Shown piece by piece: positions 1-7,358 of a stretch of DNA of 64,000 bases; position 1 is the stretch's first letter, and each line of letters begins with the position of its first letter. The DNA lies in contig NZ_PKOJ01000005.1 in the NCBI RefSeq assembly GCF_002860325.1, positions 186,001-250,000 of the forward strand. The letters run 5' to 3'. Both the position numbers and the translations under genes were made by a program. The notes beneath the pieces were generated by a model, which did not search any database, was not told the DNA's origin, and worked only from the letters and a program-made list of their open reading frames with translations. Source of the stretch: Neptunicoccus cionae (GTDB taxonomy: Bacteria > Pseudomonadota > Alphaproteobacteria > Rhodobacterales > Rhodobacteraceae).

Positions 1-1225
1 GCACCACCCCCGGCAGCGCGTAAGGCAGATCAAGCAGGCTGTCGAACAGACGTGCCAGACGGGTCTGGCGCCGCTCCATCAGCCACGCCAGAGGCAGGCA
101 TATTGCCATCAACGCAACAGAGGCACCTGCCGCCAGACCGAAAGAATTGGTAAAGGCCCGCGATGTGACCGGCTGGCGGAACATAACCTCGTACCAGGAC
201 GCAAGGGTCACCGTATCAAGGCGCAGCGACACGCCATAGGCTGGCACCAGCGACGTGGCCAGAAGTCCGAACATCGGCAGGACGAGAATTGCAAAGACCA
301 CCGCCCAGAGACAGATTTCAACTGGCAGGCGCGCGGCGCCAAGTGGCAGGGCCAGCGGTCTGGAGGTACTGCCCACAAGGTGCAGTTTCTGACGGCTTTG
401 AAAGAGCCGTTGCACAAGAATGCCCGCCACGGCCACCGCCCCGATCAGCATGGCAAGAACCGACACTTCAGCGAGCACTGTCGTCCCCATGCCGGCAAGC
501 TTTTGATAGACGAGGGTGGGCAAAGTCGCATAACCGGCAGGTATGCCGAGCATGGCAGGTATGCCGAAATTCCCAAGCGCGGTTACAAAGGTTATTGCCG
601 TGCCAGCAGCCAGACTCGGCAGCGTCAGAGGCATCACCACCTGCCACCATGTCCGCAAACCCCGCGCGCCACTGATGCGGGCGGCCTCGACCACGTCCTG
701 TGGGATCGCGCGCAAACCGGCACGAAGAGTCAGAAAAATGATCGACATATGCTGGATGCCCAGAAGAAAGATGATCCCTTCAGGCGAATACAGGGGCTGC
801 TTCGCACCAAGTGGTGGCGCAATTCCTAGCGTTTTCAAAAGAACCGACGACGGTCCCATGATCTGGGTCCACGACAGGGCCGTAATCTGCGGGGGGATCA
901 TCATCGGAATCATCAGGCAGAAAACCAGAGCCGCCTTGGCGCGCAAATCCGTCAGCGCGACCAGAAAGGCGAAGGCAGAACCCAACACCAGAGAGACCAG
1001 AGTGCCAAAACCGGCTGTAACCAGAGAATGCTTCAGTGCGCTGAGCGTTGACGGCTGTGCCAGCACATCACGCATCAAGCCAAGACTGGGGCTGCCCTGA
1101 TCCGTGACGCCTTCCACAAAAAGGCGCAGTACCGGGGCAAGCGTCAGGCAGATCGCAAGGACCAGAATAGCAGAGAGCAGCCGGGCCTCGGACCGGCTGC
1201 CTCCATGATTTTGCGTGGCGCTCAT
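1..1225 (-). CDS. ABC transporter permease, ferric/sugar-phosphate importer type (C-terminus cut by window edge)
   Basis: Inner-membrane permease read leftward off the window edge, so the C-terminus is missing. The translation begins MSATQNHGGS and has many hydrophobic segments. A cytoplasmic EAA-type loop (EAARISGARGLRTWWQ) lies in the first half, and a second membrane half follows with W-Y-E-V-M-F-R-Q-P. This is the duplicated FbpB/AfuB-type architecture. Its ATG overlaps the stop of the binding-protein gene (TGATG), so the two are translationally coupled. The ATPase gene is presumably outside the window. The family imports Fe3+ or phosphorylated sugars; the DeoR regulator next door favours a sugar-phosphate-like ligand, but this is inference. 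Confidence 0.85.
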   Translation of the reverse strand, partial: MSATQNHGGSRSEARLLSAILVLAICLTLAPVLRLFVEGVTDQGSPSLGLMRDVLAQPSTLSALKHSLVTAGFGTLVSLVLGSAFAFLVALTDLRAKAALVFCLMIPMMIPPQITALSWTQIMGPSSVLLKTLGIAPPLGAKQPLYSPEGIIFLLGIQHMSIIFLTLRAGLRAIPQDVVEAARISGARGLRTWWQVVMPLTLPSLAAGTAITFVTALGNFGIPAMLGIPAGYATLPTLVYQKLAGMGTTVLAEVSVLAMLIGAVAVAGILVQRLFQSRQKLHLVGSTSRPLALPLGAARLPVEICLWAVVFAILVLPMFGLLATSLVPAYGVSLRLDTVTLASWYEVMFRQPVTSRAFTNSFGLAAGASVALMAICLPLAWLMERRQTRLARLFDSLLDLPYALPGVV

Positions 1226-2193
1226 CATTGTGCGCCGAAAAGCTCTGCGAACTTGGCTTTGTTAGCCTCTGCATTTGCAAGAGCCTCGGCCGGGTCGAAG
1301 GCCATCAGCTTGATTTCTTCGCGGGACGGGAAACCTTCTGGCACACCCATGCCGTTACGGGCAGGAATATAGCCCATGTCGAGCACAAGGTTCTGGCCAG
1401 CGTCGCTCAGCAGGAAGTCGACAAATTTCTGTGCACCTTCCACGTTCTTGGCGGAGGACATGATCGCCACAGGCTCTGTTACATAAGACACGCCCTCTTC
1501 AGGGAACACAAAATCCACAGGGGATCCGTCGGCTTTGTTCCGGATGGCAAGGAAGTCCACGACCATGCCATAAGGTTTTTCACCGGAGGCAACGGCTTTG
1601 AATGTGCCACCGTTTCCACCCTGCGCACGGGCCTCATTTGCGGCCAGATTTTCGTAATAGCTCCAACCCAGCGTTTCATCGCCGGTCAGGGTTGCGAGGT
1701 GGATCAGGGCCGCGCCGGAATAGAGCGGCGAAGGCATTGCAATTTGCCCTTTGATCGCATCATCCGAAAGGTCTTTCCACGATGTCGGAGCGGTTTCGAT
1801 ACCTGTGTTGTAAACGATACCCGTAGTGATCAGTTTGGTGGAGTGGTAGTAACCTTCACCGGAATAGAGAGTGGCATCATATTCAGCGGCTTCAGGGGAT
1901 TGATAGGCGGTCAGCAGATCTTCCTGCGCCATACCTTCCAGCGTTACGGTATCAGCGATCAAAAGGACATCCGGCTGGGGGTTGCCTGCTTCGATTTCGG
2001 CGCGCAGGCGGGCCATCAGTTTGGTGGTGCCATCGCGGACCCATTCAACTTCGGTGCCCGGATTTGCGGCCATAAAGGCGTCGACAGTCCGCTGCGCATC
2101 AGCATTCGGCTGCGAGGTGTAAAGGGTAATGGTATCGGCCATGGCAGTACTGGCCAAGAGCGCGAAAGCGGCGGTGGTGATGAAGGACTTCAT
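1225..2193 (-). CDS. periplasmic substrate-binding protein of an AfuA/FbpA-type ABC importer
   Basis: A 322-aa periplasmic solute-binding protein. It starts with a Sec signal peptide (MKSFITTAAFALLASTAMAD) followed by TITLYTSQPNADAQ, the usual start of family-1/AfuA-FbpA binding proteins. Its length is normal for the family. It would deliver ligand to the permease encoded immediately downstream. Its start is divergent from a DeoR-family gene, with a TTTCGAACGAAA palindrome in the promoter region. The AfuA branch of this family binds hexose phosphates and the FbpA branch binds ferric iron; which applies cannot be read from sequence alone, but a DeoR regulator is more usual for sugar-phosphate or polyol systems. 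Confidence 0.85.
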   Translation of the reverse strand: MKSFITTAAFALLASTAMADTITLYTSQPNADAQRTVDAFMAANPGTEVEWVRDGTTKLMARLRAEIEAGNPQPDVLLIADTVTLEGMAQEDLLTAYQSPEAAEYDATLYSGEGYYHSTKLITTGIVYNTGIETAPTSWKDLSDDAIKGQIAMPSPLYSGAALIHLATLTGDETLGWSYYENLAANEARAQGGNGGTFKAVASGEKPYGMVVDFLAIRNKADGSPVDFVFPEEGVSYVTEPVAIMSSAKNVEGAQKFVDFLLSDAGQNLVLDMGYIPARNGMGVPEGFPSREEIKLMAFDPAEALANAEANKAKFAELFGAQ

Positions 2194-2214
2194 AGGGCTC
2201 TCCTGGAATTTTTT

Positions 2215-2228
2215 CTTTCGAACGAAAG
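2215..2228. promoter_or_regulatory. candidate DeoR-family operator (upstream of binding-protein gene)
   Basis: Perfect inverted repeat CTTTCG-AA-CGAAAG, 22 bp upstream of the binding-protein start. Its core TTTCGAACGAAA resembles the TTCG-rich operators of GlpR/DeoR-type repressors. A near-identical core occurs in front of the regulator gene. Confidence 0.6.
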
Positions 2229-2344
2229 GTTTTCACAGGTGGCCTTATCCATGAGGAATCTAACAGTTTTGCTACAAAAAGTTAAAAGTTTTAATTATAT
2301 TGCAGGGGTTTAGAGTTTTTCCTAACCTCCCGCAAAATTTGATA

Positions 2345-2359
2345 TTTTTCGAAGGAAAA
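2345..2359. promoter_or_regulatory. second candidate DeoR-family operator, overlapping the regulator's RBS
   Basis: TTTTTCGAAGGAAAA contains TTTCGAAGGAAA, one base different from the core at 2216-2227. It ends 5 bp before the GTG start of the DeoR-family gene and contains its ribosome binding site (GAAGGAAAA), so binding here would give autorepression. Confidence 0.5.
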
Positions 2360-2364
2360 CTATT

Positions 2365-3129
2365 GTGCGACGGGACGTTACCCAAAGACGGGATGAAATC
2401 ATCGCGTTATTGTCCGAAAACGGGTCTCTTTCAGCCGCCGATCTTTCGGCGCAACTTTCTGTGTCGGTGCAGACAATACGCACGGATTTGCGCAATCTGG
2501 ACGAGGCCGGATTTGTGCAGCGCCGCAACGGCAGGGTGCAACTGCGCCAGCAGGGTGAAAACATCGGATACCTGCCCCGCGAAGGCATTTCACGGCAGGA
2601 AAAACAGCGCATCGCTCTGGCTGTCAAAACCCTGATTCCCGATCGCGCGCGTATGGCGCTTGGCACCGGTACAACGGTGGAAACATGCGCGCGGTTTCTG
2701 GCCTCTCATAAAGACCTGTTCGTGGCATCCAACAGCATCCATGCTGTCTGCGCTCTGCAACATGCGCCCGGCGTTGTGGTTGAACTGGCCGGCGGTGCCG
2801 TGCGAATGCGGGATCTGGACATGATCGGCGCATCCGCGCTTGAATTCTTTGACAAATACTGCGTGGATTATGCGGTCTTCAGCTGCGGTGGCCTGTCAAA
2901 ATCCGGCAGGGTGATGGACTACAACTCTGACGAAGTTACGGCCCGCAAGGCCATCGCGAAATCTGCGCGAAAAAGCATACTGGTTTTAGACAGCACCAAA
3001 AGCGGACTGGAACTGGCCTGTCAGACCGGACACGTCTGGGATTACGATATTGTGGTGACTGGCGCAGTTTTACCCGAACCGGTTTTACAAAACTGCGCCC
3101 GCCATGACTGTGTGGTCATTCAGGTTTAG
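2365..3129 (+). CDS. DeoR/GlpR-family transcriptional repressor
   Basis: A 254-aa repressor. Residues about 7-60 form the winged HTH (QRRDEIIALLSENGSLSAAD, then VSVQTIRTDLRNLDEAGFV). The rest is the DeoR sugar-phosphate sensor domain, with GTGTTVETCA near residue 98, a GGAVR segment and CGGLSKSGRVMDYN. I chose the GTG start at 2365 because GAAGGAAAA lies at a normal distance upstream and no in-frame ATG precedes it. It is divergent from the importer genes and probably represses both them and itself through the paired TTTCGAA sites. The inducer is likely a phosphorylated metabolite, by family analogy. Confidence 0.88.
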   Translation: MRRDVTQRRDEIIALLSENGSLSAADLSAQLSVSVQTIRTDLRNLDEAGFVQRRNGRVQLRQQGENIGYLPREGISRQEKQRIALAVKTLIPDRARMALGTGTTVETCARFLASHKDLFVASNSIHAVCALQHAPGVVVELAGGAVRMRDLDMIGASALEFFDKYCVDYAVFSCGGLSKSGRVMDYNSDEVTARKAIAKSARKSILVLDSTKSGLELACQTGHVWDYDIVVTGAVLPEPVLQNCARHDCVVIQV

Positions 3130-3144
3130 GCACGGGGTGTTTGA

Positions 3145-3187
3145 CCGGATAACGGAACCCTAACAAAGCAAACACAGGGTCATCCGG
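3145..3187. terminator. possible bidirectional terminator between convergent genes
   Basis: Outer arms CCGGAT/ATCCGG and inner arms ACCCT/AGGGT enclose an A-rich loop in the short gap between the convergent DeoR gene and the ParB-like gene. There is no T-tract, so confidence is low. Confidence 0.35.
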
Positions 3188-3207
3188 CTGCGAGTTGCCT
3201 TCTTGCG

Positions 3208-5028
3208 TCAGACAATCTTCAGATGCTCTTTCTTGTTTGTCTGCTTTGCTTTCCAGTCCTTATACGCCTCCCAATGCTCGATCAGAAGGGTCAGCGTTTC
3301 CCGCCGGCTTAAGGATTTTCGGCGCCCCCGCACCAGATTGCGCAGGTTCAAAACCGGATTGCCGCGTTCAAGGTTCGTGCCGTATTCAATCCCGTCAAGA
3401 AACTCGGCGCCCCATTCATTGTGATCCCGTTGCACGCGATAAATGAAATAAGTCATCACCCCCGCAGACCCCAGTTCCTTCATACCGCTGCGGCGCGATC
3501 GAGAGAAACCGGCCGCAAGATCGGGGTGTTCTTTCAAAGTGTTGAGGATTTCAGTCGCTGACGGACTGTTGCCCGATCCAGTTAACGGCAGAGCGTTGTC
3601 TTGTTTCCACTGAAGTTTGGCCGCAGCCGCAAGAACACGGTCGTCCACCCGATTACCTGCACGCCGGACCGTCCGTTTGGCATGAGTGTCAAAAGTCGCA
3701 AAAGCCTGTTCGGGAATTCCGGTCGCAATCGGGACATCAATAGCGGTATCGGCCTCGATTATCGCATGCAACCTGTGTTGCCCGTTCAGCAGACGCGGTG
3801 CTTTGCTGTTGTCCTGCAGCAAGGGATTTTCGGTGAAGCAGATGGGTTGCGCGTTCATCATCCAGTTGGAACTCAGAATATCGCGCTTGATCATTGCGAT
3901 ATGGTTTTTCTGAATTTCGCGGTTCCCAGTATTAAATCGCAACCAGTCCCGCGCCATGTCAGGTGTCACGGTCATCATTTTGACTTGCTCGACGCCGTTG
4001 TCTGTTTCCGCGCCCCGTTTGACCTGTTCGTCCGTGCGCCCGCCAAATTCGTCGGTTTCGGAAAAAGTGTCATACCGCCCTTCCCGCAAACCGGGATAGC
4101 CTGTCATGGTCGGCAACCCGAGATTGGGCGGAGCCTGCGCAATCAGCGCAGCCTTGCTCAGCGGTTGTCCGTTTTCATCCAAAGGCGTGTCGCCAAAATC
4201 TTTTTTCCAGATATAGTTTTTGGATACCTTCTTGCCTTCGATGTGGTCGTTAAAGGCCAGTATGGCCAAAGCAAGGATTTCATCAACATTCAGGCCCATG
4301 CCGTTCTGTTCCAGAATGCTGGTCTGCATGCTGAACATTCCGGGCGGTGAATCCAGACCGGAGGTCGCATTCGGGCCAAGCTCACGCAGGAAGCTCATTA
4401 ATTCCGCCTTATGACCGGCGCGCAGCGCCATGTAGATCAGGACGGGGCGCGCCGTAGAGTGCAAACGTGTGCCGCGCACTTTTTCGGAAATGTCCCGCGC
4501 TTCCAGAATTTCGGGATTTGCGTCCAGAACACGATCATATCGGGAGTAGCTGATCGGCGGATTTTCACGTCCCAAACTTCCGTTTTCTATGCGGATCAAC
4601 TTGGACATTGTACGCTGGACCTTACCAGCTTCGCGGATACCCCGGCTTTCAAGAATGCCGGGGTACGACCTGCGGCGATGTTGGTCGATCGTATGCAAGG
4701 TATCCGCCCGCACCCCCCGTGCGACGATGGTCTTGAACGGGGTTTTCGCCTTGATACAGGCGTTCAGGCGTTGGATGCCGTCAATAACACGGTCTTCTTC
4801 GTCAAAAATGACGGGCTGGCCGTTTAATATCCACGCACCGTTTTCCATTGCTTGCGCATAAGTGGCGACAGCTTTGCTGTCGGGCGTCCGGCTGACACCC
4901 TGCTCCAATATACGGGCGGCAATATCCGGTGTGATTTCTTCCACATCAAAGCGCAGGCGGTTAGCGGCCGCAGCGGTCGGAGACGCGTCATCCACGTTGT
5001 AATCGGGATTCTTTTTTTCTAACGACAT
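3208..5028 (-). CDS. tandem ParB-like (DGQHR-type) two-module protein
   Basis: A 606-aa cytoplasmic protein with two copies of a module. Each has a ParB/Srx-like N-terminal fold followed by a helical region. Module 1 (about residues 28-300) has ITPDIAARIL, ILNGQPVIFDEE and IDGIQRLNA at 82-90. Module 2 (about 350-606) has VTPDMARDWL, MMNAQPICFTE and LNGQHRLHA at 414-422. The second carries the canonical N/D-G-Q-H-R-L signature; the first is altered to DGIQRL. ParB-like folds of this class occur in phage, plasmid and DNA-modification proteins and may bind or hydrolyse nucleotides. There is no obvious DNA-binding HTH. It stands alone, unlinked to parA, beside the flagellar cluster. Function unknown. 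Confidence 0.75.
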   Translation of the reverse strand: MSLEKKNPDYNVDDASPTAAAANRLRFDVEEITPDIAARILEQGVSRTPDSKAVATYAQAMENGAWILNGQPVIFDEEDRVIDGIQRLNACIKAKTPFKTIVARGVRADTLHTIDQHRRRSYPGILESRGIREAGKVQRTMSKLIRIENGSLGRENPPISYSRYDRVLDANPEILEARDISEKVRGTRLHSTARPVLIYMALRAGHKAELMSFLRELGPNATSGLDSPPGMFSMQTSILEQNGMGLNVDEILALAILAFNDHIEGKKVSKNYIWKKDFGDTPLDENGQPLSKAALIAQAPPNLGLPTMTGYPGLREGRYDTFSETDEFGGRTDEQVKRGAETDNGVEQVKMMTVTPDMARDWLRFNTGNREIQKNHIAMIKRDILSSNWMMNAQPICFTENPLLQDNSKAPRLLNGQHRLHAIIEADTAIDVPIATGIPEQAFATFDTHAKRTVRRAGNRVDDRVLAAAAKLQWKQDNALPLTGSGNSPSATEILNTLKEHPDLAAGFSRSRRSGMKELGSAGVMTYFIYRVQRDHNEWGAEFLDGIEYGTNLERGNPVLNLRNLVRGRRKSLSRRETLTLLIEHWEAYKDWKAKQTNKKEHLKIV

Positions 5029-5479
5029 AAACTGTCTTCCTCCGCATTATCCCCAAACACCGGGATATACAGCCACTCTTTACTCGGGTCGTTGCGACCT
5101 CGATCGGGTAGGCCCGTTCTATTCAAGTCCGCAACGATAATTCGCACCTTGCATCTGCGCATTTTGGCAGCAGCCGAAAATTCCTGAAATCTTACTGCTT
5201 TTCATGCGCTTGCCTTCTTCAGTTCACATCAAACTGAAAGGATATTAATTCGAAGTTAACACTATTCAAGCAAATCGGAAGAAATCCGTTGCTGTGGGCG
5301 ATTTAAAGCCAGTAATTGCGGTCAAACTTAGGCTTTTTATAGGTAAAAATGGATTCGGCTTTGAAATTGCCATTGTCTGATTTCAGGCGCAACGATGCCT
5401 TCTGCGCTTCAGGATAAGGCAAAAAATTGCTGAAAAGCCAGAGTTTTATTCGTTATTTCACAGATCAAAGACCGGTGGA
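5029..5479. other. 451-bp gene-free region upstream of the ParB-like gene
   Basis: No credible coding frame was seen. It is relatively AT-rich in its middle and holds a TTAA-N7-TTAA site (listed separately). It separates the start of the ParB-like gene from the 3' end of motB, so it can serve as promoter only for the former. Confidence 0.6.
5245..5259. promoter_or_regulatory. CtrA-type box TTAA-N7-TTAA
   Basis: TTAATTCGAAGTTAA matches the full CtrA consensus TTAA-N7-TTAA, about 217 bp upstream of the ParB-like gene. CtrA commonly controls motility genes in Rhodobacterales. About one chance match is expected in a window this size, so it is only suggestive. Confidence 0.4.
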
Positions 5480-6385
5480 TCACTCGGTCCATTGTTGCGG
5501 CGGAAGGGTCAGATCTATGGTTACGCGCCGGTTGCGGGCGTCTTTGGGATCCGTTTTTATCAATGGCGATGCCGCTGCCACGCCGGCAACGCTTACGATC
5601 CGATGCGAGGCAATCCCCTTGTCCAGCATGGCGCGCCGCATGGCATTGGCGCGGTCAGTCGACAGTTCCCAGTTACCATATCCGTCAGAGGTGCGGAACG
5701 GATGGGCATCGGTATGACCTGTGATACGGATTTCAAGCGGCAGTTCTGCGATGGCCGGTGCCAGTTCTCCGAGAATGTCCAGCAGTTCCTCGCTGGGTCG
5801 AGCGCTGGCTGTGTCAAACATCGGACGTTCGCCAAGGTCGATGATTTCCACGGTCATCCCGTCTTCTTTGAGAGAAACCATCAGATTGTCGGAAAGAGCT
5901 TTGAGCTCCGGCGTCGTAGCAAAGCTTTCCTCTATCTGGTATTGAGCCGCGGCCAATTGTTGTTCGAGCGTTTGTTCAGCCTCTTCTTCGGGCTTGGTTG
6001 TTTCCTGATCCAGTTCAAGCCACGGATTAACCGCACCCGTGCGCGTTTCCGAAGAATCTTCGTCCATCGGGCCGACTTCTTGCGGGCCGGTCGGGGTGGA
6101 GGCCGCCACGGGATCCAGCTCGCTTTCAGGCTCCTTGCGCGCGGTGATCTCTGTCCCGATGCCGCTGATTTCCACCAACGGCACTGCAGCCGGTGTGAAA
6201 TAATCTGCAAGACCGCGAAGTTGCTCTTCGTCTGATCCTGACAGAATCCATAGCAGAAGGAAAAATGCCATAAGTGCGGTCATGAAATCCGCATAGGCCA
6301 CCTTCCAGTTGCCGCCGTGATGGCCCTTCACCGCTTTTTTCGGCCTTTTTATTATGATGGCATGGTTGTCATGGTTCGAAATCAT
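5480..6385 (-). CDS. motB: flagellar stator protein MotB
   Basis: A 301-aa stator subunit that anchors the motor to peptidoglycan and forms the ion channel with MotA. The single membrane segment is at about 29-48, with the ion-carrying Asp33 in YADFMTALMAFFLLLWIL. A long acidic linker follows, then an OmpA/MotB C-terminal domain with ITGHTDAHPFR and LSTDRANAMRRAM. It is transcribed leftward, divergent from the sigma-factor gene and 15 kb from motA. The TTGCGAAAAA motif at 6466 lies in the shared upstream region but points toward the sigma gene. Confidence 0.95.
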   Translation of the reverse strand: MISNHDNHAIIIKRPKKAVKGHHGGNWKVAYADFMTALMAFFLLLWILSGSDEEQLRGLADYFTPAAVPLVEISGIGTEITARKEPESELDPVAASTPTGPQEVGPMDEDSSETRTGAVNPWLELDQETTKPEEEAEQTLEQQLAAAQYQIEESFATTPELKALSDNLMVSLKEDGMTVEIIDLGERPMFDTASARPSEELLDILGELAPAIAELPLEIRITGHTDAHPFRTSDGYGNWELSTDRANAMRRAMLDKGIASHRIVSVAGVAAASPLIKTDPKDARNRRVTIDLTLPPQQWTE

Positions 6386-6465
6386 AATCGCCTGATGTCC
6401 TGCTTTTGCCCGTTGTGACCATTTTTTGCCAATGGTTCTATTTGGCTAACGTAGTTCCATAAGAC

Positions 6466-6475
6466 TTGCGAAAAA
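6466..6475 (+). promoter_or_regulatory. flagellar-cluster motif TTGCGAAAAA, copy 1 (sigma gene)
   Basis: Exact TTGCGAAAAA followed by ACATAAAATA, in the motB/sigma intergenic region and pointing to the sigma gene. TAAC lies 19 bp upstream of the motif, as it does at the copy at 9721. Confidence 0.6.
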
Positions 6476-6532
6476 ACATAAAATAGCCCAACTTCGAAAA
6501 TACACCTCCAATCATGGGGGAAATACAACGAT

Positions 6533-6552
6533 CGGGCGGAAACATCCGCCCG
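6533..6552 (+). other. perfect leader stem-loop upstream of the sigma gene
   Basis: CGGGCGGA-AACA-TCCGCCCG forms an 8-bp perfect stem with a 4-nt loop. It lies between the TTGCGAAAAA motif and the sigma-factor start, so it would be within the mRNA leader. It has no T-tract, so it is not a typical terminator. An attenuation or RNA-stability role is possible. Confidence 0.45.
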
Positions 6553-6639
6553 GCATGAGGTCAAAGGGTACGGTGCTACGGGAGATTTCCGCGCAGGCGG
6601 GTTTTCTGACAGCACCCGATAAAGAATTTGGGCAAGCAT

Positions 6640-7356
6640 ATGCGGGATAGCGCCGCGATTGTTTCAGGCAATGATCGTGGCGAAACTAACGGATGTCTCA
6701 GGGCGCATGCGGTCACTTATGACCCGCAAACCCTGACGCAAATAGTAACTGAAAACCTGTCCAAGGTTCAGTCAATGGCGCGAAGTATGGCGCGCACACG
6801 GGAACTGCAAGACGATCTTGTTTCAGCGGGTGTCGAGGCGATGCTGAAATCCCTGTCAAACTATGTGCCAATACCCGGCGTTCCGTTCTTTGCTTATGCG
6901 AAAATGTTTGTGCGATCATCCATGCAACGGGAGGCCGCCTTTCTGGCCCAACTGGTTGATATTCCCGAACTGCACCTGCGCAATGCAAGAAATGGCCGGA
7001 TGGCCGCGCCCGAAGCCGCCTTGGTGCGAGAGGCGCAATATGTTTCCGATATTGATGACATGTTTGAAACGACAAGTGACCAGCCAAGCCACACGGCGGA
7101 ATCCTCGTTAGTTAACAAAGATGTAGCCGAGCATTCGGCACGTATGATCAAACTTGCGGTCAAGGCTCTGAATGCGGAAGAAACGGAAATCATTCGTGCC
7201 CGTTTCCTAGAAGAAGAACCGGTAGATGAAGTGGCCGCCAGACTTGACATTTCGCCCGAAAAAATGCGAAAAATTGAACAACGCGCAAGATCCCGCATGA
7301 AGACTTTCTTGCTTAAACGTGGCGTTACAGCGGGTTTCATGAATTCGGAGAACTGA
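6640..7356 (+). CDS. alternative sigma-70-family sigma factor of the flagellar cluster
   Basis: A divergent sigma factor of about 238 aa containing only regions 2 and 4. Region 2 includes DDLVSAGVEAMLKSL and PFFAYAKMFVRSSMQRE, at about residues 58-98 from this start. Region 4 includes NAEETEIIRARFLEEEPVDE and the helix-turn-helix ISPEKMRKIEQRARSRMK near the C-terminus. Region 2 resembles both FliA and RpoH types, so I do not assign a symbol. I chose ATG 6640; a TTG at 6628 is an alternative and neither has a strong SD. fliK follows after 2 bp, suggesting co-transcription. A cluster-encoded sigma factor and a recurring promoter-like motif make it a candidate flagellar sigma factor. Confidence 0.8.
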   Translation: MRDSAAIVSGNDRGETNGCLRAHAVTYDPQTLTQIVTENLSKVQSMARSMARTRELQDDLVSAGVEAMLKSLSNYVPIPGVPFFAYAKMFVRSSMQREAAFLAQLVDIPELHLRNARNGRMAAPEAALVREAQYVSDIDDMFETTSDQPSHTAESSLVNKDVAEHSARMIKLAVKALNAEETEIIRARFLEEEPVDEVAARLDISPEKMRKIEQRARSRMKTFLLKRGVTAGFMNSEN

Positions 7357-7358
7357 CA

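Noticed and set aside
1228-2313. Long rightward frame (361 codons) opposite the binding-protein gene
   Set aside because: It mirrors the leftward binding-protein gene, has no recognisable domain and no SD; a shadow frame.
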